From Euglena gracilis (Eukaryota > Euglenida > Euglenophyceae > Euglenales): a stretch of 64,000 nucleotides of DNA. The translations under genes and the position numbers were made by a program. Shown one piece after another: positions 1-31,900 of this stretch (the first letter of the stretch is position 1; each line of letters starts with the position of its first letter). Location of the stretch: positions 74,562,192 to 74,626,191 of the forward strand of contig CP154956.1 in assembly GCA_039621445.1 (NCBI GenBank). Reading direction: 5' to 3'. The notes beneath the pieces are model-generated. The model saw only the letters and a program-made list of their open reading frames with translations, made no database searches and was not told the origin of the DNA.

Positions 1-295
1 CCACCCCTGGAAGGCCGCCGCCGCCGCCGCCCTGGGTTCGCTCTCCCCGCAGCCTCAGGGTGGGGCGTAACTGGGTATGCGCCGCATGACAACATAATTC
101 GCTGCGCATCGGCGCAAATCCGGCCACGCCAGCAACCCAACCGGGAGACAGTATTTCACAGGTGTCCTTGGGCGCAAAGCCGAGAGGTCTTACACAGCCC
201 AGGCAGTGGAATTGGGCAACCCCCCTTTTCTTGCGCCGATGTGAATATTTTGGTACATGAGTGACATCCCTAAACGAGTGGGACATGCCCGGGAC

Positions 296-19650
<19,355 letters not shown>

Positions 19651-19679
19651 ATTTGGAAGGTCCCCGGGGGTGGCTGGAT

Positions 19680-20119
19680 TTAAAAGCAAGCTCGGGCTTG
19701 ACCCGAACCACCCCGAGGCGGCGGACTTCGACACATTTGAGCCGCCAGAGATCCTTACGCTGCCGAATGCGGCGGCGCGTGGGTTGGGGGGCTGACCCGG
19801 TCCCCGGCTTGCAAACCTTGGCGGTGACTTTTCAGCTGACTGTTTACTGGATGTCCCAGAACGGACACCCTGGTTTAAAAAAGAAGTCGATCGACTGCGG
19901 CCATTTCTACCAACGCTGTGCGGCAGCCAATTCGGATTGCTTGGCTTTCTGGACGGAAGCAGTTACCCCCCCCCCCCAGAAGAATACCCCTTGGATCTAT
20001 TTTTGAGTTCATTGCTGAAGTCTTGGGAGGCTTTGTTTCTGATTTTCTCTGATTTTTTTTTTTTCGTTGACCGACCTAAACTAAATTTATTTGTTCCGAA
20101 GATGCATGTGATTCTCTAG
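19680..20119 (+). pseudogene. coding-like stretch with an internal TGA, possibly a retroelement fragment
   Basis: One frame reads LGLDPNHPEAADFDTFEPPE, then TGA at 19793-19795, then LGGDFSADCLLDVPERTPWF and RLRPFLPTLCGSQFGLLGFL up to a stop at 20117-20119. Codon usage is not GC3-biased, unlike the exons around it. Nothing specific is recognised. Confidence 0.35.
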
Positions 20120-20579
20120 TCTGGGCCACATAAAGGATTAAAATGTCATACTTTTTCCTTAATTTGAGATTCTCCGCTTGATGGAGGTGTCTTATGTCTG
20201 GATTGTGTTTGTTTGGTCGGCCTGTTTGGGTGAACGTTGAAATAGTCTGAGAAATCTGTGACAACCTTCGGACTTTTTGATTTCAAATATTATTCATTCA
20301 TGTATGCATGTCATTTTTTTTATGGTTGGTGACCGCAGGGGGGCATCTTATGAACGCTCTGGATGAATGATTGTTTTCTTCATGATCTGCCTATCCTCTC
20401 TCCCACACACGTTGCCAATGCACACCATGTTGGAAGGTCTATTTCCCGCTAGGCTTGCTGGCTGAAGTGTCCGGTGACAAAATCCGGGAGGAATATGGTA
20501 CAGTCTGACAGTGCGGCGTGGCAGTTCTCTAACGTCAGGCTGGGGGGTCACCTGTGAGCTGCCACTTCGCAAAGCTGCC

Positions 20580-20604
20580 CTTCCGCCCTCCGCCCTTCCT
20601 GCAG
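20580..20604 (+). promoter_or_regulatory. candidate spliced-leader acceptor (or intron acceptor) before the GH81 start codon
   Basis: A pyrimidine-rich run ends in CTTCCTGCAG at 20604, and the ATG follows 12 bases later at 20617. Euglenid mRNAs commonly receive a 5' spliced leader at such an AG. A cis-intron from an upstream non-coding exon would look the same. Confidence 0.4.
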
Positions 20605-20616
20605 GCCCCGGCCCCG

Positions 20617-20700
20617 ATGGTGTACGTGGGGCCCCGTCACGTACCCCTCCTCCTCTTGCTTCTGGGGGTGTTGGCCCCAGCAGTGGCACAACCCACCCAT
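20617..20700 (+). CDS. GH81 exon 1: signal peptide
   Basis: The ATG opens a short N-region with an Arg-His pair, then a run of six Leu and GVLAPAVAQ, a classic signal-peptide core and cleavage region. The exon can end at CAT|GTCCCG in phase 0, which fits the phase-0 start of the PTNAWW exon. The exact 3' edge is inferred. Confidence 0.7.
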
Positions 20701-23700
20701 GTCCCGGGGCCAGCCAAGCCCCCGCCTCCACACTTCAATTCCCTGCGATACTGCCCCCCCCCCCAATGCCTGTCTTCCTGGGGTAGCTGTCGGAGAATGC
20801 TCAAGTTCAAACGTCAATCATTGGACGTCAATCACCCTCACCTCGTTGAAAACTTGTGAGCCGCCTCAACCTTTGTAATTCTGGCGGATTCTGGTGAGTG
20901 TCCACAAACGACATTCAAAGATACTCTTGACCATTAAACATTTCGGAAGATGCTCCTGGGCATCTCCATTCATGTATCAAATGATTGATACCCCTGCCCC
21001 CTGCCCCCTCCCCGGAAATAACTCCCCACCCCCCCCCCTTGCCTAAACACCAGGCTTGTCAAAAGGCTAGTAGGTCCCAAAAATGTTTACAAATTTCCCA
21101 AAATGACTGAATTGATGTTTTCGAGATTGTGACAAACGGCCGAAAGTCGCTAAAAGTTGGCCCAGAATGGCCAAAGGTGTCAAAAAAATGGTGAACAGTG
21201 GCCAAAAAAAATGCCAAAATGGCAAATAAAATAACAGTTGAACATGGCCATAGACCCCATCTGTGGCAAATATTCTGCAACCTGTGGTCCACCCCCTTGT
21301 CTAACGACCACACCGGAGACGAACATTAGTGGTCATTGGACGGTGGGGAGGTAAATTACGCCAAAGGAATTCTCAATATTCTCAATACACCAGTCTCTGA
21401 TTCCAGCCAACTTGCCGCTGCGAAAGTTTATCGAAATGCTCCAAATCGGCCAACCTGGGAACGTTGTCCCCAGTGCTGACCAACTTTCAAGTGGCAAAGG
21501 GTTTCTCAACTCGTTGATCAGATGACTGGAGGGAGGGAGATGCCTCGGGGTCCGGTCCTTCTGTGTGTGGAACCCCGTGGTAGTTCAGGGGTGAAGTGTG
21601 GGCGGGGTGATCGACTGCCTGCCGGTTCCTCCGCCTCCCGGCTGCCCCCATGACGGATGAGCATGAATGACCGCGTCATTTCACCGGCGTCGGGGTTTGC
21701 CCGCGATATCTCTGCAGCCGCCCGCCGAGCTCGGCTTCTTCAGCCTTGGGCGGCCGGAGGAGGGGACAACGGCGCCCATCAAGTCGCGCTTCTGCCTCGC
21801 GGAATCCCACGGGGCGAGCAGGGGTCGCTGGGGCTTCTGGATGGGTTGCCGTTGAAGTGGGTTGGGTCATTCGCCATCGCCACAGAGCCCTGGATACGGC
21901 TGGCAACGAGCATCTGGGAATCTGTGTCGTCCAGCTTCGAGATCTTGCTGGTGGGTGAAGTTTCCAATTGGCCGAATGTCAACACCGCATCGCCAAAACG
22001 GGTTGTTTTTTTTTGTGTACTTCAACCTCCTCAATTTGGCAATACATAATATGTGTGTGCATTTTCCCCAATTGAGAAAATTGAAGTACACATGCAATAT
22101 GCGTATATTTGTGCATAGGTTTTGGGAATGAATTTTCTGTGTGTTTTTGAGAGGTTTGTGTGTGTCTGTGTGTGTGTGTGTGTGTTTGTCCCCTGCTGAG
22201 CGGGTGGGAGTCATTTTTAACTTGAAAAAAAAAATGCATTTTGAACCCAATTTTTTCCTGAGGCCAAACTTTTTGTCGTGTTTGAATTTTGTTCACATTA
22301 TGTTTTTTGGGGGCCGTGAAGTTCGTGCTTTTGGATATTTTGGTTCACATGGGCCACCGAAATGCATAGGTTTTGAATTTATTTGCATTTTGTGCTTTTT
22401 TTTTGCATTTTCCAGGGTCCATGTTACAGTTTCCCCTCTGCCTGAACCAAGTTCATCATGGGCAGACTTTTCAATCAATGATTGTCTCCCCCCCAAAAAA
22501 ATTGTGTTTGCCACGGCTTCCCTGCCCAGCCCCCTCTGCCCCTGCTGCCCACCAACGCGTGGTGGGTGCCGGCGGTGCTGCACACGTCCACCCTCGGCGC
22601 CAACTACATCACACAGCTGCCATACGTCTTCACGCTGGAGGCAGCCCAGCTGCGGGTGTACTACCCCCACCTGGAGGCCACCAGCGATGAGGTGTGCATC
22701 GCACTCCCTCTGCCCCCACTTAGGCTTTTTAAGCCAGGTCGCACGCGTCTTTTGGCTGCTTTTTCCCACTGTTGGTCATTTTAGACCATTTTCTCTTGCT
22801 TTGGACCATTTTGGGCCATTTTTTTTGGCTATTTTTAGAAATTGTTGGCATTATTGGGTGATTTTTTGGCCTGGCAAGGATCACCAGCAATTGCTGCAGA
22901 AAATTTCAACAAAAATATAACCCCCCCCTCACTTATAACCCCCGGGGGTTACAGGATCCTGTTTAGTGGTTGGCCCCGAGGGGGGGGGGTTATAAGTGGG
23001 GGGGTTACAGCCTTGGCGGTTCTCTTTGCCTTCTCATGCCTTCCCGGGGGGGGGGTTATAAGTCACGGTTTAGTGGTTGGGTCCGAGGGGGGGGTTATAG
23101 GATGGGGGGGGGGGTTATAAGTGGGGGGTCAGGTTTACTCCAAGGCAGGTCGGCTGGCACCGGGGACCCTACAACTTCCCATACTGACAGGTTGCCGGTA
23201 ACGGGACCCTGACAGTTTCCCGGGCATGATAGTTTTTAGGGGGCATTGTTACATTGAAACACGTGCTGACCTTTTTATGGAGAGGGTGGGTACAAGGTTG
23301 TAAACCCCGCCCAAATAGGAACCCTACGCTATTAGTTCAGTATCCCCCCTCCCAACAGAAGCTCAGCTTCGGGATTTTGACCAAGATGTTGAATGGAAGC
23401 CCCCCCTTAAAGAGGAGAAAGCTCGGACTTGTACCCAAATAGAAGCCCCACTCCCTGAGATGTATACCAACGTGCAGAATAACAACCCATAGGGCTTCTT
23501 TGGGGGGGTTCAGGACCAAGCACCTTCGGTCACCCACCCATTTGGGTCCCGCATCGCCCTGCATCGTCCTGCATCGCCTTTGAGGTCCTCAATGGTGCCT
23601 TTTTTGTTTCTTGGTTGTTATCGACTGCTTGTGGTCACTTTTGTGCTGCTTTTTGCCACTTTTTGGTCTATTTGTGCTATTTTTGGACACTTTTGGTCAC

Positions 23701-26700
23701 TTTTGGCCATTTTCGGCTGATTTTGACCCGCATCCGCTCTAATCCCTGCATCTCCACATCTTCTCCACTATCCCCGCATCCAGTCCAGTACCCATATCCC
23801 GCCCTCCATTAGCCGCAACCGCTCCAGTGGCCGCATCTCCACATCCACTCTAGTAGCTACATTTGCTTGAGAAGCCACATCTGCTGCGTCCGCTCCACTA
23901 GCTTGGCTCCAGTTGCCGTACCAGTATCCGCATCCACCCTGCATCCGCTGCAATAGCCGCATCCACTCGGTGGCCGCATCTGCCCCAGTAGCCGCATCCA
24001 CCACCGCATCTGAATTATTTTGGGGGGAGGGGCTATTTTCAGGAATGTCCTGAAATTATGCAAAATCGAAAATTTGTCGATTTCTCATTCCAAAATCCCA
24101 AACCCATATGGTAGTTCCATTGTGAATCAAATTGGCCGACAGGGTTTCGTGGAGCACCCACACGTTTGTTGCAGGGTTCCCTCCGGGACGGAAGTCCGGT
24201 GGCCAAACCACCAAACAAGACCCCTGTTGTCACAGCCCCGACAAGTCACCCACCGCATCAAACGGGCTGCCCGTTGGACACCCCCCGGCCAATCGACCTG
24301 CCTCGCCACAGGTGTCCCACACGTACCCCACCAGCCCGTGGTCCCTCTCCGCCCTGGCCCCGCTGCCCACCGCCCACTGCGTCGTCAAGGCGGACCCGTT
24401 CACCGTGACGTTCGCATGGACGACGAACGGGGCGAAGGTCATGCAGTCCACCCTCGTCCGGGGCTCCCCCTTCGTGACGATGTATTACGCCCAGGCGGGG
24501 CCAGTGCCATATGGCACTGACGTTGTGTGCGGAACACAGTTGGTGTTGTTGTCGAGTTGAAAAAGAACCTCTCGGCCTTCTCTGCCGCTTTTAATATTAG
24601 GCGTTCGTTGGCGGAGGAGTGACCATTGCACCCTGTTCCAACGGCGCACATTTTTGCAACCGCAGCAAGAGTTTTTTGTTTCATTCACCAACATGGATGC
24701 GTGGATGCGAACGAAAAACAGGAAATTGCTGCCTCTGTTTTTCTTTTTTTACAGTTTTTCGGCAAAAAAAATTCCAATTGCAATGAGCGATCCCGTTTTG
24801 CGCGTATCAAAGCCGGGTGCACCTCATGTGCCAACCCAATCTGCCAGACTGCACCCCAGGGCGTTGCCGGCCTCCGCCTGCCGCCACCTCCGCGGCCCCC
24901 GTGCTCAGCACGGAGCAGAACGTCAGCACCCTGGCCGTGGACGGGGTGGAGCGTGCCTGCAATGGCCAGGGGCTGGCCGGGGCGCAGCTCATGCTGCAAT
25001 TCGAGGAGTCAGACGAGGAGTGGACGGTGTTCTTGCCCCCCAACACTCCGGTGCGCTGCATCAGCGGCAACTCCCGGACGGTCGTGGAGGTGCTGGAAAG
25101 TGTGCGGTGTCCTGTCTTCTTGTGACGTTGAGGGGGTGACCTGCTGCGAGAGTTCCAAAAGTCAAAGAATTGCCAGGGGGTGGCGTGTATATTGCAAATG
25201 TCACCCCTCGGCAAGTGTCACATACCCCTCTGGCCTGCTATCCACTTTTTTTCACCCCCCCTTGTGCTGGCCAATTTGTCATGCGGCAATTGCCCGGGGG
25301 GGCAAGATGACACATTTCGCAGAGGAGGTAACTTTTTTCATGTTTGAGTTTTGAGCAGGAGTGAGTTGGTGAGTTTGTATCCCGTTCACAAAATGTAGGT
25401 GCCCCATAGTCCCCACCTCTGCCTTCCCACTAGAATTTGGGATGGGCTAAAAGCATTTCGTTGGAGCATAGTTCATTTACTTGCGACCAATTGGCCCTGG
25501 GGATTAAACCCCTCAAAAAAATGAAAAACCCCCCAATCAGATTTTCCCCAAAAAATAGCGCCCCCTGCCGATTTACAGCAAAAATTCAGAAACTACACTC
25601 GCCCTTGGGATTTTTTGGAGAAATCCAAGGAAGGAGACTACCTACCCCCCCCCCAGGAAACTGTCATGCCCGAGAACCTATCAGGGTCCCGCCCGGGAAA
25701 CTGTCAAGGTCCTGGTACCGGCCAACCTGTCATGATAGGAAGTTGTCAGGGTCCCCGGTACTGGCCAACCTGTCAGGGGGGGGGTAGGTACCCAAATGCG
25801 GTTCAATGTGAAATGGCATTTTTCGGGGGTGCGCACTGTTTTGGATTTCATTTTCGGGCCCTCGGGGGTGTGACATTTATTTGGGCACCTTGCACTTAAA
25901 TGGGAGGGGGGTTTATCACGGGACCGAGCCTGGCTTTTCCCATTTCCAAGCTTTGTGAAAGTTTATTTTGCATTTTCCATTTGTATTTTGTGCGAAGGAA
26001 CGTATTCAACAAAAAGGGAGTTGCACACACAAGGCACATTCAGCGCCAGGAATTTTGTGATTTTGGGGTCAGGCAAACAAATTGCTGTCAAACACATGCA
26101 TTCATGTCACGTTCGAGGAGGCTCGCGAGTCTCCTCCCGCTTCGCAGCGTCCTTCACGGGCAACGTCCGCCTCGCCCTCTCCAACAACTGCACGACGGGC
26201 CGCAGCCCGCTCTGCGACCGGCCCGGCAGCCCCAACCGCGACCTGGCAGAGTTCCGAAGCGCGCTGGCCGCCGGCAGCCTGGAGTGCATCACGGGCGCCT
26301 CTCTGGGCGGCCGCCGGTGGCCATGCTGTCCTCTGACTTATCTCGTTGGGCTGGCTTTATGAGGGCCTGTGTCCCACTCCAACGTTGGCTGATTTGGCCA
26401 GTGAGCTTTCTGGGGGGGGGGGTGAACCCCCAAGCAATTTTACCCCCTGCAAACTTAGTGCACCGATCTCTTTGGCCCTTGCACCCTGCAAAGGTATTTG
26501 GGCAAAACCCAAAGCCATTGAAAAATCGATTTACCACTTTTTTGTATCCGGTGAATTTGTATTTGGTGTCAAATGCTGTTTTCATTGATAATTTCTCATA
26601 ATTAAATGCGTGTATCACACAAGAAAGCGTCGTTCCATTTTGGATGATTCTTTGCACCGATTGCCTCCTAGGAATATGCACCATTTTTGAATTTTTTCAT

Positions 26701-28657
26701 TGTGAAGGAGGGGGCAAAGTTATTTGGACGGATCTCTTTCGGTATCCCCACATACAGAGTTATTTGGGGGGGAACCTGAGTCGATGCCAAGGGACAGGTG
26801 CCACAGGATGAAGAGGAGGCCACACCGCACCTCAGGAGGCATCAGGCACAAGAGCCCGGCCTTGGCCACCGGCTCATTTACCGGAGAAGAGTGGATGGGT
26901 TTCACACTTGGCCATCGGGGCAGCGCAGCGGCTGGCATAACGACAAGGGGTCGGCCCGCACCGCCGGCGGCCGGCGGCGGGGTACGACGAGCAGCCGGAG
27001 GCGATGCGGGTGACGGTGCAGTGGAAGCGGGAGCGGTGCTGGGCCCGCTCCAAGCCCGGGGAGCTGCTGCTGTACGCGCTGCCCCGCTGGGGCCTCGCCC
27101 CAGCCGACCGGTCGCCGGGGCGGCGATGGGTGGGGGGGGGGGGTCGCGCAACGGAAACCAGATCTTCACAGTTTGAAACATGCGCACGAAGTCAGTGGCC
27201 AAGAACGGCTTGTCAGTTGCCATCCAGTCGAACTGTGTTTGATGGTGAGGCTGCTCGGGGCACGCAGCCTCAGGGCGGTGTGCCACACAGACACACAGGA
27301 GCAGGGCACCGCGGCCCATCGGTGGGGCGAGCCCCCACCCCACCAGATCCCCCTATTCGCCTGCGAGGAAGGAGCCCAGGTCCTCCCCCCCCCTGCGCGT
27401 ATCATGTTGGAGTGACCTGGTTTGGGTTGGCTCCCATGCAGCAGCCATTTCATGCACTCCGGCCTTGTGCCTCTGCTTGCCGTCCACGGTGCAGCCAAAA
27501 CCTAAGCCCCATCCCCACCAACAAACATTGTCACCGACCTGGCACTGGCAACTTCCCAGAAGGGTTTTCATTTATGGCTCTGAGGGGGAAGCAATGTGTG
27601 TGCCTGTGGTTACACATATATACCTATGTACCTATATACGTACATATGCACACATGTGTGTGTATATATATTATATATATTACACAAATATATTACATTA
27701 TTATATTATTACACATCATATCATATACTGCATATATTATATTACATATATACACACACATACATATTATATACATGTACACATGTACATAAATATATAT
27801 TCAGCAATACATATACTTATGGCAGCGAGATTCTATTTGGGGGGGCAAAGTTGAATCTCCAGGGGGATCCGTGAAAATTTTGGGTTATGGATGGAACAGG
27901 GTTAGGGTTAGGAGTTCGGCCTAATTTCAGGCCTAACTTATAGACGGGTGTTAGGCCCAAAGTTAGGCCGAACTCGTAACCCTAACCCTACTCCATCCAT
28001 AACGAAAAAAAATTGGACCCCCTGGAGATTCTGCCCCCCCCCCTGAGTCGAAGAGGCCAAGTAAAATTTTGCTGCCATACATATATGTGTGTGTGTGCAC
28101 GTGGCATTCTGGCAGACGCCTCTTAAAGGGGCGGCCCACGCTCCTCGCTTTCAGGTTGCCATCCTTCCCAACGGGGGTCACCGCAACCTGCGGGGCTACA
28201 ACCGACCGGTCATCACCACCAACCACGGCTCACTCTGGGTGTGGCTCGTGCCCAGGGCTCGGCTCCGGCGTCCTCAGCGGGGTTGCATCGGCATTCCATC
28301 ATTTGGCAATCACGCCGCCCCTGGTGCCAAAGGAATCATGCACAGTCACCGAGGGGGCCACCGACCTCCCCAGCCAAAGGATCAGGCCCCACAGATGGCT
28401 TCTTGTTCTCTGGCTTCAAAGACCCCATCATGGAAAAACCCCCCAACAATTATGCAATATAAAATCAGTGGACCGCCGCCTCCAGCGGTGGGGGACGCAT
28501 AACTATTTGGACCCAACCAAATCATTTGGACAGGACCTTTCATGGCTTTTGTCTCTTCAAAGCCCCCCTCAAGGATTCTGTCTGGATTCCATTGAACCCC
28601 CGTGTGAGAATGACGAACAGCCACTAATTATGCAGCTCTGATGATTGGCACCCAAGG

Positions 28658-28698
<41 letters not shown>

Positions 28699-28878
28699 AC
28701 CCCCCCCTAAATGACCCTATTAATGTTGCTTCAGGACCCCCCAAAGGGTCATCTAGGGGGGGGGTCATTTAGGGGGGGATACTTTTCCCACTTGAAAAAT
28801 TGCTCTGCTCTATGACCCCCCCCCCTAGATGACCCCACAGGGGGGTCATCTAGGGGGGGGGGTCATTTAGGGGGGGTA

Positions 28879-28951
<73 letters not shown>

Positions 28952-31900
28952 CTATATATATATATATATCCTATGGTGGGTGGTGCACCCACAGCGAGCG
29001 TTCGAAATGTGACTCCTCATCAACCCCAAAATGAACCAAACTTTACGGCAAAACAGCTCTGAAAATGATATAATTTGTTGTAGGAGGATTTTACATCAAT
29101 GACACCTCCCAACAAATAGAATGAACCTTTTTTTTTCCATTGGCACGTATTTGACTGTGAACCTCCTTCACCAACCATTTGGACATGCCACACCAGACAG
29201 TACCATCCCCGGCTTTCCGGTGCCGCGGTTTCCTTCCACTGTTCCCCCTCGCTGACGGGAGGACCCCTGCTGGGGCCCAACCTACCGATGCCGTGGGTCA
29301 GCGACCCGGACCCCCGGCGGCTGGAAGCGCTGAAGCAGGCGATGAAGGCGGACGAGACATGGGATTTCGGGGGAGAGGTGCTGTCCGGCATGGATGGGGA
29401 TGGCTGGGCTGGACAGATTCCCCCCTCGCCCACCAGCCCCAAGGTTCAAAACAAGGAGTGTCCAGGATCGCCGTGCCCCCCCTCCGAGCTAGTCCCGTCC
29501 CCAGGACCTTTTACCGCCCAATGGGAACAGTACGGGGGGGAACTGCTTCGGGGGGAACCTAGGTTCCCCCCTCCCCCCAAACTGTTCCCATACACGAACC
29601 TCGGGCAGCCCAAAAGGGGTCATTTTTGGCAACTTTTTTTGGATATTTGCAAAAATGGTCAATTTTAAGCACATTTGCCAAGGATTCGTTTTTGAAAACG
29701 TCCCAAAAACGTCGATTCTTGAGCACTTTTTGGGGGGGTAGTTCTTCATAAAAAGTGCTGTGACGTGACAGTGAGCTATTCCTGTCTGGGAATAGCTTGG
29801 GGGGGGGGGATAGTTGGGGGGGCATGGTAGGTGGGCAATTCTTGAACTCCCTCCTTTGACCACAGGAGGGTCCGGACCACCACCCCATCTGCCTAGAGAT
29901 TTTTATTTTTTGGGGGGGGGAGGGCATTGGCAACCCCCATCAGGCTCAGGTCAGATTTTCCTTTCCAGCGCCTTGCACCAAATTTTTAGCATTTTTCTCA
30001 AATTTTGCCTAAAAAAAGTGCCCAAAAATCGCATTGCTGGCAAATTTTAGGCAAAAAACCCCGGTCAGGTTAGCCATCCCACGGCATGGTGGAGTCAAAA
30101 CCACCACCACTGGCCTTAAACAAAACCCTGGCCAGCCCCCCCCCCCGTCAAGTTTACCTTTGGTTGAAGGGAGAAGTGCATGTGAGGGCCTATCCGTCCC
30201 CGGGCCCGATCGACTCCTACTTCGGGGGCAAGGAGCTGGCCAAGATGGCGCGCCTCATCCTGCTGTTCGACGAGCTGGACGGGGCGGGCCAGGGCAACGT
30301 CACCCTGCGGTTCCTGCACGACCTGGAGGTACCTCCCCCACTCCCCTTTGCCGGTCAGGTGAGGTCTTCCAACCCAGCTCAGCTACCACCCCCCCCCCCA
30401 GCAGGCAGGGGTTTTCTTAAGCCGGAGGGTACCTCCCGGGCGGTCCAGCCAGCCAGCACCTTTTTTCCAGCCAGCACCTCCCAGCCGGGCTGCGAACCCC
30501 CCTGGGGGTCCACTAGGGGAGGGCAAAAAAATTGGAGGCCGAAAAAATTGATCGGGAAAAAATTGGCGTACAGAAATCCTGCCAAATTTTTCCGGGCCTT
30601 TTTTGAAAATCCTGCCAAGAAGAGAGAGTTCAAGCTTTTTGTTTGACTGGCCTGCAGGCATCTTGCAAAAAAATCCTGCCAATTTTTTCCAGGCCATTTT
30701 CAGGTTTGGCACCAATTTTTTCGGCTTCCAATTTTGTCGGTTCTAATTTTATCTAGCCCCAATCCCCCCCCCCCCGGTACAGGGGATTTCGTAGGTCGGA
30801 GGGGGCCCCATGCCCCGGGGGGGGGGGGGAGGCCAGCCAGCAGCTCAAATCCAGCCAGCAGCCCAAATCGGGGCTGGGAGCCCCCCCCCCCGGAGGGTCG
30901 AGCGAAATAAAGTTGGTTGGTCCAGTCGACCGCAGGCTGGCCAGCCAACTGGGCTGCCCAGCTCACCCATCCCTGCATTTTTTCCCTCATCGCAGCTTCC
31001 TCGCCCTCAATATCTGGCACATACACTCTCGCTCCATCCATCAAATTGTCGAGAAGGCAAAAATGTTTTAGAAAATTTTGTTTTTCATCGACCCAGCCCA
31101 GACAGCCCCCTCCACCCCGGACCCCCCTCCCCCTATCCCCCCGGGGGGGGGGGGGGGTCCAGCCAGCAGCTCGTTTCCAGCCAGCAGCCTTTTTTCCAGC
31201 CGGAGGCTGGACCCCCCCCCCCCGGGTCCTTAAAAAATCCCCTGGTCCACTGAAATAAAGTTTGGGCCAGCCCGGCAAAGCTGGGCTGGACCGAAGAAAA
31301 TTTCTGCACAAAAGCACTGAAAACTTTGGGGGGGGGGTCCAAAAAAAATGGCCAAAAATGGCATTTTGAGGTGGTTTTTTTGGTTTTCACCTCTAAATTT
31401 TGGCTAACCCAGCTGGATTTGGGCTTTTTCCGGCATTTTTTTTTTGAGTACCCGCCGGGTTCAGTTTCCAGCCGGCCGGACCCCCTGGACCCCCACCCCC
31501 CCAGGGGGGTCTAGGGGGCAGTGCCTTATTTCCAGCTGGCCCACAGGACCCCCCCCCTGGGTCCTTGAGAAAACCCCTACCTCCCAGCCAAGTTGTCGCC
31601 TTAAACCTGCACTGGTGGATTTTTCCGGCGACAACTTCCCATGAGGAAGGGGTTGGGGCCGCAGTGCGAGGGCTTCCTCTGCCTCGTCCCGCTGCTCTTG
31701 CCTGCCTTGTCTTTGGTGCGGTGCCTGTCTTGAGCTGATGTGCTCCTCTGCCTTGCCCTCATACCAGTGCTCAAAAACAGTTTTTCCAGGTCCAGGAGAA
31801 CAAAAGGCATCGTTTCGGGCAAAAAAAAATTCGATTTCTTTCGACTTTTTTGACCCGGTTTTGACCCAAAGTCAATGGGTTGGCGGCCCAAAACGGGGCG

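Noticed and set aside
19680-20119. TGA recoding in the frame across 19793
   Set aside because: Codon use differs from the neighbouring exons and the frame is better seen as a decayed insertion; other genes here use TGA as a stop.
27900-28000. TTAGGG-like runs as an interstitial telomere
   Set aside because: Only one or two units occur together (GTTAGGGTTAGG) inside a longer imperfect inverted repeat; similar short runs at 3625, 7034 and 7486 belong to other repeats.
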